Below are positions 16,784-26,072 of a stretch of 64,000 bases of DNA, piece by piece. Made by a program: the position numbers and the translations under genes. Below the pieces are notes generated by a model that saw nothing but the letters and a program-made list of their open reading frames with translations, was not told where the DNA came from and did no database searches. The stretch is from JAFAXD01 sp051985675. GTDB taxonomy: Bacteria; Pseudomonadota; Alphaproteobacteria; Rhizobiales; Xanthobacteraceae. The DNA lies in NCBI GenBank assembly GCA_051985675.1, contig JBPYFJ010000002.1, positions 1 through 64,000 on the forward strand, given 5' to 3'. How positions within the stretch are numbered: the first letter of the stretch is position 1; every line of letters starts with the position of its first letter.

Positions 16784-17737
16784 TCAGCTCTGCAGCGGCA
16801 TGTCGATGATCGCGAGGCGCTGTTGGCCCTGCTTGAAGTTCACCTCGGTGATGCCGAGTAGCTTGCGCAGCTGATCGTCCGGCACTTTCATCGGCCCGGG
16901 CGACGGCGCCGAGCCTGGAGCGGGCTGCGGGAACGAGGTTGACGTCGCGGTGTGAAACGTGACGTTGCCTTCGACCTTCTGCATCACCTGGTGGATGTGG
17001 CCGTTGAGCACCGTCACCGAGCCGAAGCGCTTGACGAGGTCCAGCGCCTTGGCGCCGTCGTCGGTTCCCCAGCCCCACTGCTGATAGACGGTCCACAGCG
17101 GGACGTGGGCAAACAGCACGATCGGCTGGCTGGCTGAGCGAGCACGCAGATCGTCTTCGAGCCAGGCGAGCTGCGCGGCCCCGAGGTTGCCAAGGCCGCC
17201 GGCCTTGAGGTCCAGTACGTTCACCAGGCCGACGAAGTGGACGCCATTGGCGTCGAAACTGTACCAGCCGTCGCCCTGGGTGCCTTTCCCGTAGCGTTCG
17301 AGATAGAGCTTGTGCTCCTCGTCGATGACGTCGTGTTCGCCCGGAACGTAATGCACGTCGAGCCCGGCCTGCGAAATGAGGCTGTTGGCGTCGTCGAACT
17401 CCTTAACCTTGGACAGGTGGGTAATGTCGCCGGTGTGGATCATGAATGCCGGCTTCACCGGCAGCGCCTTGATCTTGCCGATCGCGGCGTTGAGCGTTCC
17501 CATGGTGTCAGGATTGGCAGGCTTGTCGAACCCGATGTGGCTGTCGCTGATCTGCATGAACGTCGCGGTCCCGGCATCCGCCGCCATCGCCTCGCCGACG
17601 ATGCCGAGCGAACGCGGTACGCCACCGGACACAGTCCACAGCACGCCGGCACCGGCCCAGGTCATGCATTCGAGTACCTTGCGCCGATTGAGCGCCGTCG
17701 GTTCGCCACGATCGGCTTCGCTATCGAGATCCTTCAT
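16784..17737 (-). CDS. Tat-exported metallophosphoesterase
   Basis: About 317 residues from ATG 17737, chosen for GGGAG about 7 nt upstream; a longer frame to 17863 lacks such support. A Tat-like signal (LNRRKVLECMTWAGAGVLW) precedes a calcineurin-type phosphoesterase fold: metal ligands in ISDSHIGFD, HTGDITH, a GEHD segment where most relatives have GNHD, and the C-terminal HVPLW and NGHIHQV motifs. It hydrolyses phosphomonoesters or diesters in the periplasm by family, substrate unknown. The cupredoxin gene follows after 15 bp. The Asn-to-Glu change in the third motif is worth noting since that Asn normally binds a metal. Confidence 0.88.
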   Translation of the reverse strand: MKDLDSEADRGEPTALNRRKVLECMTWAGAGVLWTVSGGVPRSLGIVGEAMAADAGTATFMQISDSHIGFDKPANPDTMGTLNAAIGKIKALPVKPAFMIHTGDITHLSKVKEFDDANSLISQAGLDVHYVPGEHDVIDEEHKLYLERYGKGTQGDGWYSFDANGVHFVGLVNVLDLKAGGLGNLGAAQLAWLEDDLRARSASQPIVLFAHVPLWTVYQQWGWGTDDGAKALDLVKRFGSVTVLNGHIHQVMQKVEGNVTFHTATSTSFPQPAPGSAPSPGPMKVPDDQLRKLLGITEVNFKQGQQRLAIIDMPLQS

Positions 17738-17979
17738 GATTCTGCTCCCATGAAGCGCATTGCTTCCGGATGGGAGACTCGCCCGCGGCGACGGGCATTC
17801 CGGACGAACACGGGTTCGTGAAGAAGTGCTGAAAAATTCCTGGTGGTAGGGAAAAATCCCCACTTTTCAAGAGCCAGTTCCGCCCGCTAGGCTTCGTGCA
17901 ATCACCGGGCAGCGCTGCTCAGATAGCCGGGATCCAACCCGACGCGTGCGATAGCCTGCAAATGTTGGGGAGGATCAAC

Positions 17980-19638
17980 ATGTGGAACCAAGTCTACGAT
18001 CCGTTCAGCAATACCGTCTTATCGACGATCGCGGCCGCGCTGCCGGTCGTGACACTGTTGGTCCTGATCGCATCCAACAAGGTCAAGGCGCATATCGCAG
18101 CGATCGTCGCACTCATCGTTGCCAATCTGATCGCAATCTTTGTGTTCACCATGCCGTCCGGCATGGCGCTGCGCGCAACGGTCCTGGGTGCCGTCACGGG
18201 GTTCTTCCCGATCGGCTGGATCGTGCTCAACGTCATTTTTCTCTACCGGCTCACGGTCGAGAAAGGCGCGTTTGAAATCCTGCAGACCACGATCGGCGGG
18301 GTCACCAAGGACCGACGGCTACAGCTTCTGCTGATTGCGTTTTCGTTCGGGGCGTTCTTCGAGGGCGCGTCCGGCTTCGGGACCCCGGTCGCCGTGACCG
18401 GAGCGATCCTGATCGGGCTCGGCTTTTCACCGCTCGCCGCCTCCGGCCTTTCGCTCATCGCCAACACGGCGCCGGTGGCCTACGGGGCGCTCGGCACCCC
18501 GATTGCGGGACTGGCCAGCGTAACGGGTCTCGATCCTTTTCTGCTGGGCGCAATGGTCGGACGGCAGCTGCCGTTCTTCTCGTTGATCGTCCCATTCTGG
18601 CTGATCTGGACGTTCGCGGGGCGGCGCGGAATGCTGGAGATCTGGCCCGCGATCCTGGTGTGCGGCGTGTCGTTTGCGATCCCGCAGTTCCTGATCTCGA
18701 ATTTCATCAACCCATGGATTGTCGATATCGGCGCCTCGCTGATCTCGATGGCCTGCCTCATCCTGTTCCTGCGGGTATGGCGGCCAAAGGAACTCTGGCT
18801 GTCACCGGCGCTTCGCAGCCACGACGCGTCCGCCGCCACGATGGACCAGAAACCGCCCGTCAAGGTAATCGAGCCGACGCGTCAGCAGGTCTGGTGGGCG
18901 CTGATGCCCTGGATCATCGTCTGCGTCATCCTGCTGGTCTGGGGCACCGACCTGTTCAAGGCGTTCGTCAACCCGCCGACGACCTTTACCTATCAGGTCC
19001 CGAACCTGCACGGGCTGATCAACAAGGTGCCGCCGGTCGTGGCGAAGCCGACGCCGGAAGGCGCGGCCTTCGCGTTCACCTGGCTGTCCTACACGGGCTC
19101 CGGCATGTTGATCGCAGCCATTATTTCAGGCTTCCTCATGGGCTTCACACCGGTGCAGCTGGTGAAGTCCTACGGATCCACCATCAAGGTGTGCGCCTAT
19201 TCCCTCATCACCATCGCGGCGATGCTCGCGATCGGGACGCTCACCCGCCTCTCGGGCATCGACGCCACGCTCGGCCTCGCGTTCGCCGGCGCCGGAGTGC
19301 TCTACCCGTTCTTCGGAACCTTGCTGGGTTGGTTGGGCGTCGCGCTGACCGGCTCCGACACCGCCTCGAACATCCTGTTCGGCAACCTGCAGCGGATCAC
19401 GTCGGAACAACTGGGCCTGTCGCCGATCCTGATGAGCGCCGCCAACTCGTCGGGCGGCGTCATGGGCAAGATGATCGATGCGCAGTCGATCGTGGTCGCC
19501 TCGACCGCGACCAACTGGTTCGGACACGAAGGCACGATCCTGCGCTTCGTGTTCTGGCACTCGATCGCGCTCGCCTGCCTGGTCGGTGTCCTGGTGATGC
19601 TGCAGGCCTATCTGCTCACCGGAATGGTGGTGCACTAG
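17980..19638 (+). CDS. lctP: L-lactate permease family transporter
   Basis: 552 residues from ATG 17980, which has GGGGAGG 6-7 nt upstream; upstream in-frame starts lack a ribosome site. LctP/LldP family proton symporter for lactate and glycolate in the inner membrane. About 12-14 hydrophobic helices are visible; characteristic segments include FSFGAFFEGASGFGTPVAVT, ANTAPVAYGALGTPI, GWLGVALTGSDTASNILFG and SANSSGGVMGKMIDAQSIVV. It is divergent from the phosphoesterase across 242 bp. A lactate-type FMN dehydrogenase is in the window (45996-47255) but far away. Confidence 0.95.
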   Translation: MWNQVYDPFSNTVLSTIAAALPVVTLLVLIASNKVKAHIAAIVALIVANLIAIFVFTMPSGMALRATVLGAVTGFFPIGWIVLNVIFLYRLTVEKGAFEILQTTIGGVTKDRRLQLLLIAFSFGAFFEGASGFGTPVAVTGAILIGLGFSPLAASGLSLIANTAPVAYGALGTPIAGLASVTGLDPFLLGAMVGRQLPFFSLIVPFWLIWTFAGRRGMLEIWPAILVCGVSFAIPQFLISNFINPWIVDIGASLISMACLILFLRVWRPKELWLSPALRSHDASAATMDQKPPVKVIEPTRQQVWWALMPWIIVCVILLVWGTDLFKAFVNPPTTFTYQVPNLHGLINKVPPVVAKPTPEGAAFAFTWLSYTGSGMLIAAIISGFLMGFTPVQLVKSYGSTIKVCAYSLITIAAMLAIGTLTRLSGIDATLGLAFAGAGVLYPFFGTLLGWLGVALTGSDTASNILFGNLQRITSEQLGLSPILMSAANSSGGVMGKMIDAQSIVVASTATNWFGHEGTILRFVFWHSIALACLVGVLVMLQAYLLTGMVVH

Positions 19639-19814
19639 GGCCTTGGAGGTCGGCTCAAGGCGAGCGGAAATGCAAAATGGCCCCCCGCCTCACGGCCGGG
19701 GAAACTCTCTCGTCCAAGGTGAGACTCGTGGCGAAAGCCATTGATTGGCTTCGCTTTTCCTTGATGAGGACATGCCGGGGCAAATTCTCATCCAAGGACT
19801 GCTTACCGCAGGGG

Positions 19815-20594
19815 TCAATCTGTAAGCAGCCGACCGGTCGTATCCTTGAGGGTGACGCCCGAGACCCGGCGGGTACGCATCGCGTTGAGCAGATGCACGA
19901 GCGTGAACGCGGCGTCCGCATAGCCGATGCCGTCCGGCCGGATGTTGGAGATGCAGTTGCGCTGCGCGTCCGTGGTATGCGGACCCGGCTGCCACGTCAG
20001 ATAGGCCCCCATGCTGTCGGGCGCCGAGAGCCCCGGCCGCTCGCCAATCAGCACAACGACGCTATCGGCATTGAGCGCGCGCGCGACCGCATCCCCGATC
20101 GCAACCCGCCCGAGGCGCACGAGGATAAGCGGCGCGATTTGCCAGCCGGCGCCAGCGAGGTCGGGCAGCGCCTGTGCGAGCAGCGGTGGCGCGTGCGACT
20201 GCACGGCGCGCGCCGAGAGGCCGTCGGTCACCACGAATGCCACGTCGTAAGGCCGCGCCCGCGGCGTCAGCTGCGCCGCGTCGGCGGCGGCCAAACGCCG
20301 GCCGAGGTCGGGGCGCAACAGGTATTGCGCGCGGTCAGGAACGGCACTCGAGACCGTCTGCACGGCAAGCCCGAGTGCGGCGAGGTCGGCGAGCAGTTTT
20401 GCCTCATCGAGCGGCGCGTGCACGGCGTCGCGGGCGCGCGCATGCGCCAGGCGAAAATCGAGCAGCGGCGCGGTCGCAAGCGAGGCGCCGGTGCGCGCAA
20501 GCCCGATCCGAGCCGCGGTCGATCGGCGCAGCGCCGCCCAGAGGTCCTCGGCGGCGGCGTCCGCGCCGCCGCCGAGTATGGGAGGTTTGTTCAT
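19815..20594 (-). CDS. eutC: Ethanolamine ammonia-lyase small subunit
   Basis: 259 residues, normal for EutC. With EutB it forms the adenosylcobalamin-dependent lyase that converts ethanolamine to acetaldehyde and ammonia. Family segments: LWAALRRSTAARIGLARTG, LLDFRLAHARARDAVHAPLD, VVTDGLSARAVQSHA, VLIGERPGLSAPDSMGAYLT, and RNCISNIRPDGIGY near the end. ATG at 20594 overlaps the eutB stop by an ATGA junction, so translation is coupled. Because the upstream eutB has lost its centre, this subunit is probably without its catalytic partner unless another eutB exists. Confidence 0.93.
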   Translation of the reverse strand: MNKPPILGGGADAAAEDLWAALRRSTAARIGLARTGASLATAPLLDFRLAHARARDAVHAPLDEAKLLADLAALGLAVQTVSSAVPDRAQYLLRPDLGRRLAAADAAQLTPRARPYDVAFVVTDGLSARAVQSHAPPLLAQALPDLAGAGWQIAPLILVRLGRVAIGDAVARALNADSVVVLIGERPGLSAPDSMGAYLTWQPGPHTTDAQRNCISNIRPDGIGYADAAFTLVHLLNAMRTRRVSGVTLKDTTGRLLTD

Positions 20595-21302
20595 CCTGGC
20601 AGCAGCGCGCGCAGCCGTGCCGGCACCGCGCGCGTGCGAACGCGCTCGGCCGCGTCGAGCAGGCCCTGGCGCTTGAGCCACGCCTCGAATTCGGGGGCCG
20701 GCCGGCGATGGCCTCTGGGTTGCCGGATTGATGCCGATGACGGCGTCGCCGGCGCCGAGCAACAGGCCGTCGACGATGCTGGCGGCGATACCGCGCAGGT
20801 CGTCGGCCGGATGATTGGGCTGCAGCCGCACCGACAGGCACCCGGGCTGTCCGAGCGTGTTGCGGAACCGGGTCACGACCGAGCACTTGGCCGTGATCAT
20901 CATCAGGTCCTGCAGGCGGCAGATCTTGCAGACCGCGGCGGTCATTTCCGGCATCAGGCCGGGCGCCAGCGCAGCGAGCGTCTCACCGGTTGCAGCGTCG
21001 GAGAGCAGCCAGTCGCGCAGACCACCCACGGTGAGGTGCGCGATCGGCGCAAAGGCCTCCGCGTCGTGCGTGTCGACGATCAGCCGGGTGACTTCATCGG
21101 CCTCGTAGGGGACGACGTGCTGATCCAAGAAAACCCGCAACGGCAGGTCGGCCAGCGCCGATTGCGCCGCGACCCGCTCCTCCTCGCTGCCGGCCGCGAC
21201 CCCGGCCAGGATGTCGCCGCTGCGCAGCGGCGACGCCTTGGCGAGCAGCGCCACCAGGTCTTCAAAAACGTAGCGCTGGTTTGCGATGCTCGCGCGGTAC
21301 AT
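20591..21302 (-). pseudogene. eutB: Ethanolamine ammonia-lyase large subunit, internal deletion and frame change
   Basis: The first ~195 residues from ATG 21302 are a normal EutB N-terminus (EDLVALLAKASPLRSGDILA, VVPYEADEVTRLI, GDAVIGINPAT). Right after GINPAT the homology stops. The true EutB C-terminus (RPAPEFEAWLKRQGLLDAA... to the stop at 20591) is found immediately afterwards in a different frame, from about 20704. Together only ~234 of the usual ~455 residues remain, so roughly 220 central residues, including the cobalamin/substrate-binding core, are missing and the join is out of frame. The remaining long frame reads through into eutC. A sequencing or assembly collapse is an alternative explanation. 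Confidence 0.85.
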
Positions 21303-22563
21303 AGCGTCCCACCGGAGGATTCGCGCCGCAGGATTTGCGCAACGCATCGAGCGCGGTCGACAACCCGAGCGTGGAGAGCTTGAACGCGCGCGGCGGATGG
21401 CCGAGCTCCGCCGCTGAGTCCGTCTCCAGAATATCGATCGTCGGATGGCTCGTCGCCGCCTCGAGGATCTCGAGCGAGGTTGATACGGTGCGGCCGTCGG
21501 TGACCCGCCCGGCGTCAACCAGTTCCGCTTTGCTTATCGGGCTTGCCTTCGGGAAGCTCAGACCGACCGGTCCCGCGGCCAGACTGATCGCGGCCCAGGT
21601 GGTGGCGCCAGGCTTGGGCGGCGCGCCCTTGTCCAGCGCCAGTTCGCGCTCGTAGCGCACGTTGATCAGGGGCGGCTCCCCGCAGCTCAGACGCACGAGG
21701 CTGGTGCGGAACTCGTCCTGGCGCCCGCCCTCCGCGTGGGTAAAGAGCTTGATCACGCTCGCGCGCTGCGTTGGCGACGCTTCGACCACCGTCCAGGGCG
21801 TCTCCTGGAAGCTGCTGGTATCGATCCGGAAGTGCGCCAGTTCGTTGCGGCTCAGGATGTGCACCTTCTCGAACGGAACCTTCTGGATCGCCCCGTATAG
21901 ATCATCGTTGATGCCCATCTCGTGGATGTAGTTGCGCAGTTCGAGATTGAACGAGGCAAGTTGGGCGTTGGCGAACAGCCGCTCCCATTCCCCGATGTAG
22001 GGAACCTTGCTGGTGTGGATGCCGACGCGTGCCCCGGGCGGCACGTGACGTACCTTGGCGCCGATCAGCGCGTAGACGCACGACGAGTTGCAGCCGGCGT
22101 TGATGCCGCGCCAGCGCGCCTGCAGTGTCGCCCCCGACCGCTTGAGCGTCCGGCAGACAGTCTCGCTCTTGCCGATGCACCCTTCCGGGATAGTTCTTGC
22201 CACCCCGGCGGTCATCCCGCGTTCGCGCAGCATGCGGCCGACGGCGAGCCCGTTATCGGTGAGCCCGCCGGGCGAATAGAAATAGATCGGCAGCGTGCGG
22301 CCGGACGTTTGCCTGAGGAAGTGGCGAAACCGCTCGGCGGCGCCGGAATCAAACTGGCCTTCGGCCGCGATCCATTCGCTGCAGCCGGGGCCGCACGCGT
22401 TCGGCTCACCCTTTGCGAGGTAGAACAGCAACGGCGAGCGCTCGATCTCGACGTGCTCGCGCGGGGTAGCCGGAGCGCGTTGCGCGATTGCATCCGCCGG
22501 GAGCGCGCCGGTCAGCAAACCCGCAATGGCCATAACCCGCCCCAGCATTGTTCGGCAGCCCAT
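21262..22563 (-). CDS. Exported ClpP/SppA-fold protein (COG3904-like)
   Basis: 433 residues. A signal peptide (VMAIAGLLTGALPADAIAQ) is followed by a crotonase/ClpP-like fold: oxyanion segment FYSPGGLTDNG (~96-105), possible nucleophile Ser in NAGCNSSCVYALIGA (~160-161) and a His in ARVGIHTSK (~183). Such secreted ClpP-like proteins occur in Rhizobiales without known substrates, and the ATP-dependent partner is absent. The second half (~230-433) has no recognised domain. It lies 5 bp after the GMC gene and its 3' end overlaps the eutB start by 41 bp, so the four genes look like one operon. Confidence 0.75.
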   Translation of the reverse strand: MGCRTMLGRVMAIAGLLTGALPADAIAQRAPATPREHVEIERSPLLFYLAKGEPNACGPGCSEWIAAEGQFDSGAAERFRHFLRQTSGRTLPIYFYSPGGLTDNGLAVGRMLRERGMTAGVARTIPEGCIGKSETVCRTLKRSGATLQARWRGINAGCNSSCVYALIGAKVRHVPPGARVGIHTSKVPYIGEWERLFANAQLASFNLELRNYIHEMGINDDLYGAIQKVPFEKVHILSRNELAHFRIDTSSFQETPWTVVEASPTQRASVIKLFTHAEGGRQDEFRTSLVRLSCGEPPLINVRYERELALDKGAPPKPGATTWAAISLAAGPVGLSFPKASPISKAELVDAGRVTDGRTVSTSLEILEAATSHPTIDILETDSAAELGHPPRAFKLSTLGLSTALDALRKSCGANPPVGRYVPREHRKPALRF

Positions 22564-22568
22564 CCCGT

Positions 22569-24215
22569 TTAGACTTGCGCCGCCGGCAGCGGCGCGCGAC
22601 CCCGGATCATATCGGCCGCCTTCTCGGCAATCATGATGGTGGGGGCGTTGGTGTTGCCTCCGATCAGCGTCGGCATCACGGACGCGTCAACCACCCGCAG
22701 GCCGTCGACGCCGCGCACCCGCAACTCGGAATCGACCACCGCGTCGCCATCCCGGCCCATCCGGCAGGTGCCGACCGGGTGGAACACCGTGCCACAGGAG
22801 TTGCGGATGTAGTCGCGCAACGCATCGTCGCTTTGCACGCCCGCGCCGGGCCGGAACTCCGGCCCGCGCACCCGGTCCCACGCGGGCGCGGCCAGCAGCC
22901 GCCGGCTGAGCTTGAGCCCGCGCAGCATGAGCTCGAGGTCGTCCGGGTGTGACAGGAACTGCGCCTCGATGCGCGGCGCGGCGTCCGGTTCCGCGCTGGT
23001 CAGCAGCACTTCGCCCCGGCTCTTCGGGCGCAGCAGCACGGTGACGAGCCCATAGCCGTGGCCGAACCCGGTGCGGCCCTCGGGCACCCGGTGCGCCGGC
23101 AACAGGATGAACTGGACATCCGGGCGGTCGAGGGTCGTATCGGTGCGGATGAATCCGCCCGCATGAAACAGGTTGTTGGCGAGAATGCCGCGCCGGAACA
23201 GGAGGTATTGCAGCACGTTCCACGCGCCCCAGGGCAGCGCGCGCCACGAGATGCCGTATGGAATCGTGCTCGGGCTGAGGTGCTGGACGACGGCCGCGAG
23301 GTGATCCTGCAGATTGCGCCCGACGCCGGGCAGGTCATGCACGACATCGATCCCGTGTCGGCGCAACTCGGCGCCAGGGCCGACCCCTGAGCGCATCAGA
23401 ATCATCGGCGAGGCGATCGTTCCACCGCAGACGATGATCTCGCGCCGTGCGAACAGCTGCTGGGGCGTTGAGCGGACCCGCAACGCCACGCCGGTCGCGC
23501 GCCGGCCCGTGAAGGAGACGCGATCGACCTGCGCGTGGGTGATCACGCTGAGGTTCCGGCGCGCGCGTGCCGGGTTGAGGAACGCGGTTGCGGTCGAAAC
23601 CCGGCGCCCGTTGAGATGGGTCGACTGCCGGCGCCCAAAGCCCTCCTGCTGCGCACCGTTGAAGTCGTTGGTGAGCGGCATCTGCATGGACGCCGCGGCC
23701 TCGCACATCATGCCGACCAGCGGACTGTAGCTGTCGGCGTCGCGCACGTTCATGAGGCCGCCCTTGCCGTGATAGGCCGGGTCGGTGTCGCCGAACTGTT
23801 CGTTGTTCTCGGATTTCTTGAAATAGGGCAGCACGTCGCGAAACGACCAGCCGCTGTTCCCGGCCGCCGCCCAGTCGTCGTAGTCGAGACGGTGGCCGCG
23901 CATGTAGACCATGCCGTTGATCGAGCTCGACCCGCCCAGGACCTTTCCGCGCGGAATATAGATCTCGCGCTGTGCGGCCTGCTCCTGCTTGGTGGTCCAG
24001 TAGCGCCAGTTGAGCCGGCGATGATGCATCAAAAAGCCGATGGCGAGCGGAATGTGAATCAACGGATTGCGGTCGCGCCCGCCCGCTTCGATCAGGCATA
24101 CGCGTACGCTCTCGTCGTCGCTCAACCGGTTGGCGAGGACGCAGCCGGCCGAGCCAGCGCCGATGATGATGTAGTCGAACGTATCCGCCCGCTCAGGCGC
24201 GCGTGTATCCCGCAT
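22569..24215 (-). CDS. GMC-family FAD oxidoreductase (choline/alcohol dehydrogenase type), copy 1
   Basis: 548 residues. N-terminal FAD dinucleotide motif IIIGAGSAGCVLANRL, the GMC signature region RGKVLGGSSSINGMVYMRG, second signature SGVGPGAELRRHGIDVVHDL, and the C-terminal catalytic block SCGTVFHPVGTCRMG plus GGNTNAPTIMIAEKAADMI. It oxidises a primary alcohol to an aldehyde or acid by family. No signal peptide is seen. A very long open frame continues upstream, but homology begins only at MRDTRAPERADTF (24215). It is divergent from a paralogue at 24402. The downstream eutBC genes suggest an amino-alcohol substrate, though this is inference. Confidence 0.92.
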   Translation of the reverse strand: MRDTRAPERADTFDYIIIGAGSAGCVLANRLSDDESVRVCLIEAGGRDRNPLIHIPLAIGFLMHHRRLNWRYWTTKQEQAAQREIYIPRGKVLGGSSSINGMVYMRGHRLDYDDWAAAGNSGWSFRDVLPYFKKSENNEQFGDTDPAYHGKGGLMNVRDADSYSPLVGMMCEAAASMQMPLTNDFNGAQQEGFGRRQSTHLNGRRVSTATAFLNPARARRNLSVITHAQVDRVSFTGRRATGVALRVRSTPQQLFARREIIVCGGTIASPMILMRSGVGPGAELRRHGIDVVHDLPGVGRNLQDHLAAVVQHLSPSTIPYGISWRALPWGAWNVLQYLLFRRGILANNLFHAGGFIRTDTTLDRPDVQFILLPAHRVPEGRTGFGHGYGLVTVLLRPKSRGEVLLTSAEPDAAPRIEAQFLSHPDDLELMLRGLKLSRRLLAAPAWDRVRGPEFRPGAGVQSDDALRDYIRNSCGTVFHPVGTCRMGRDGDAVVDSELRVRGVDGLRVVDASVMPTLIGGNTNAPTIMIAEKAADMIRGRAPLPAAQV

Positions 24216-24401
24216 GACAACCAGCACCCAGTGCGTTTCCGGAGCTAGCAGAACCCCATTGCACGCTGCGTCGCAAGAGGACGCCCGCGGCCAGGCTCCG
24301 TTTTCGCAAGCCTGCAATGAACCAAACTGCGGGCAATCTTGAGGCCATAATAGCGCTCCTCTATCGTCGGCGCCCAATACTGGATGGTCAGCGGAACGCA
24401 C

Positions 24402-26072
24402 ATGACGAAGGCGCAACTTCCCATGGATAGCCGGGCGGACGGGGGGAGCGGCGCTTTGGCCGAGACCATCGCGGCCGACTACCTGGTGATCGGCGCCGGC
24501 TCGGCCGGCTGCGTGCTCGCCAGCCGGCTCAGCGAGGACGGCGCCCGTGTCGTGCTGATCGAGGCGGGTCCGCCCGACCACAGTCCGCTGATCCATATTC
24601 CGGCCGGCATGATCAAGCTCATGCGCCATCCGCGCCTGAACTGGAATTTCTTCGCCGAACCGGAACCCGGAACGGCGGGCCGCGCGCTGCATTGGCCGCG
24701 CGGCAAGGTTTTGGGCGGAAGTTCTTCGATCAATGGCATGCTGTATGTGCGCGGAAACGCCCGCGACTACGACCGCTGGGCCCAGATGGGCTGTACCGGC
24801 TGGAGCTACGAGGACGTCCTGCCGCTGTTCAAGCAATCCGAGGCCTACACCGGCACCGGCGGCGACGACCGCTATCGAGGTCGCAGCGGGCCGATGGCGG
24901 TCGAGGAGTACAGGACCGTGCTGCCCGCGACCGATTGCTTCGTGGCCGCCGCGCAGGAGGCCGGCATCCCGCGCACGCCTGACTATAACGGCGCGTGCCA
25001 GGACGGCGTCTGCTATTCGCAAAACAGCCGGCGTGGACGGTTTCGCGCCTCCACGGCGCGCGCCTTCCTGGCGCAGGCGCGGCGGCGGGCAAATTTGCGG
25101 GTTGAGACCGGCGCGCTGGTCACCCGGTTGACGTTTCAGGGCCGGCGCTGCACCGGCGCCGAATTTCGTCGCGGCGACCGCATCGTCGTTGCGAGCGCGA
25201 CGCGCGATGTCATCGTGTCGGCCGGCGCAATCGGCAGTCCGCATCTCCTGCAAATCTCCGGGATCGGCGCGCCCGAGCACCTGCGATCGATCGGACTGCC
25301 GGTCGTCCACGCGAGCCCGAGCGTCGGGCTCAACCTGTCGGACCACCTGGCGGCGCTGGTGGTGCACCGGCTGCGCGATCTCGTGTCGGTCAATCAACTC
25401 GCCCGCGGCGTGCCGTTGGTGCGGGAAGCTTTGCGGTACGCGACGACCGGGCGCGGCGCGTTCACCTTCGGGGTCACGACCGCGATCGCGTTTACCAAAT
25501 CGCGCGAGGGGCTGGAGAGCCCAGACCTGCAGCTCTCGTTCACGCCGATGAGCCGCGGGCCTGACCGCCATGGCTTCGACCAGCTGGAGCGCGAGCCGGG
25601 CGCCAGCATCGCGGTGTGCGTGGTGCAGCCGGAAAGCCGCGGCAGCATACTGGCGCGCTCCGCCGATCCGACCGAATACCCGGCGATCCGCCCGAACTAC
25701 CTGTCGGCGCCGCGCGACGTCGACGCGATGGTCGCCGGCCTTCGGCTCGCCCGGAAGATCTTCGCGTCGCCCTCCTGGATGGCCCACAGCGACGGCGAGG
25801 TCCGGCCCGGACCGAACGTCAATGCCGACCCCGAGCTCGCAGATTACGCGCGCGCCAGCGCTGGCAGCGTGTTTCATCCGGTCGGCACCTGTCGCATGGG
25901 CGCCGATGCGGCTTCTGTCGTCGACCCCAGCCTGCGCGTGCGCGGCATCGCCGGCCTGCGGGTGATCGACGCCTCAATCATGCCGACGGTAACCACCGGC
26001 AACACCAACGCGCCGACGATCATGATTGCCGAGAAAGGCGCGGCGATGATCCATGCGGACGCGCGCAGCTAG
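24402..26072 (+). CDS. GMC-family FAD oxidoreductase, copy 2
   Basis: About 556 residues from ATG 24402; ATG 24384 and 24423 are alternatives. FAD motif VIGAGSAGCVLASRL, signature RGKVLGGSSSINGMLYVRG, second signature SGIGAPEHLRSIGLPVVHAS, and catalytic end block SAGSVFHPVGTCRMG with TTGNTNAPTIMIAEKGAAMI. It clearly shares ancestry with the divergent copy at 22569-24215. A DVIVSAGAIGSPHLLQISG segment fits the substrate domain. It probably oxidises a short alcohol; electron acceptor unknown. Its 3' end abuts the stop of livF on the opposite strand (overlap of 4 bp). Confidence 0.92.
   Translation: MTKAQLPMDSRADGGSGALAETIAADYLVIGAGSAGCVLASRLSEDGARVVLIEAGPPDHSPLIHIPAGMIKLMRHPRLNWNFFAEPEPGTAGRALHWPRGKVLGGSSSINGMLYVRGNARDYDRWAQMGCTGWSYEDVLPLFKQSEAYTGTGGDDRYRGRSGPMAVEEYRTVLPATDCFVAAAQEAGIPRTPDYNGACQDGVCYSQNSRRGRFRASTARAFLAQARRRANLRVETGALVTRLTFQGRRCTGAEFRRGDRIVVASATRDVIVSAGAIGSPHLLQISGIGAPEHLRSIGLPVVHASPSVGLNLSDHLAALVVHRLRDLVSVNQLARGVPLVREALRYATTGRGAFTFGVTTAIAFTKSREGLESPDLQLSFTPMSRGPDRHGFDQLEREPGASIAVCVVQPESRGSILARSADPTEYPAIRPNYLSAPRDVDAMVAGLRLARKIFASPSWMAHSDGEVRPGPNVNADPELADYARASAGSVFHPVGTCRMGADAASVVDPSLRVRGIAGLRVIDASIMPTVTTGNTNAPTIMIAEKGAAMIHADARS

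Noticed and set aside
19799..19829. 8-bp inverted repeat CTGCTTAC / GTAAGCAG as terminator between lctP and eutC
   Set aside because: One arm lies inside the eutC coding end, the stem is short and no T-run follows, so it is not better than chance.
18660..21383. Plus-strand open frame of ~907 codons
   Set aside because: It runs across lctP in another frame and across eutC/eutB on the other strand, and reads as Arg/Ala/Gly-rich non-protein sequence.
24216..25877. Apparent ~550-residue N-terminal extension of GMC copy 1
   Set aside because: It lies antisense to GMC copy 2 and lacks any family similarity; the FAD motif begins just after 24215.
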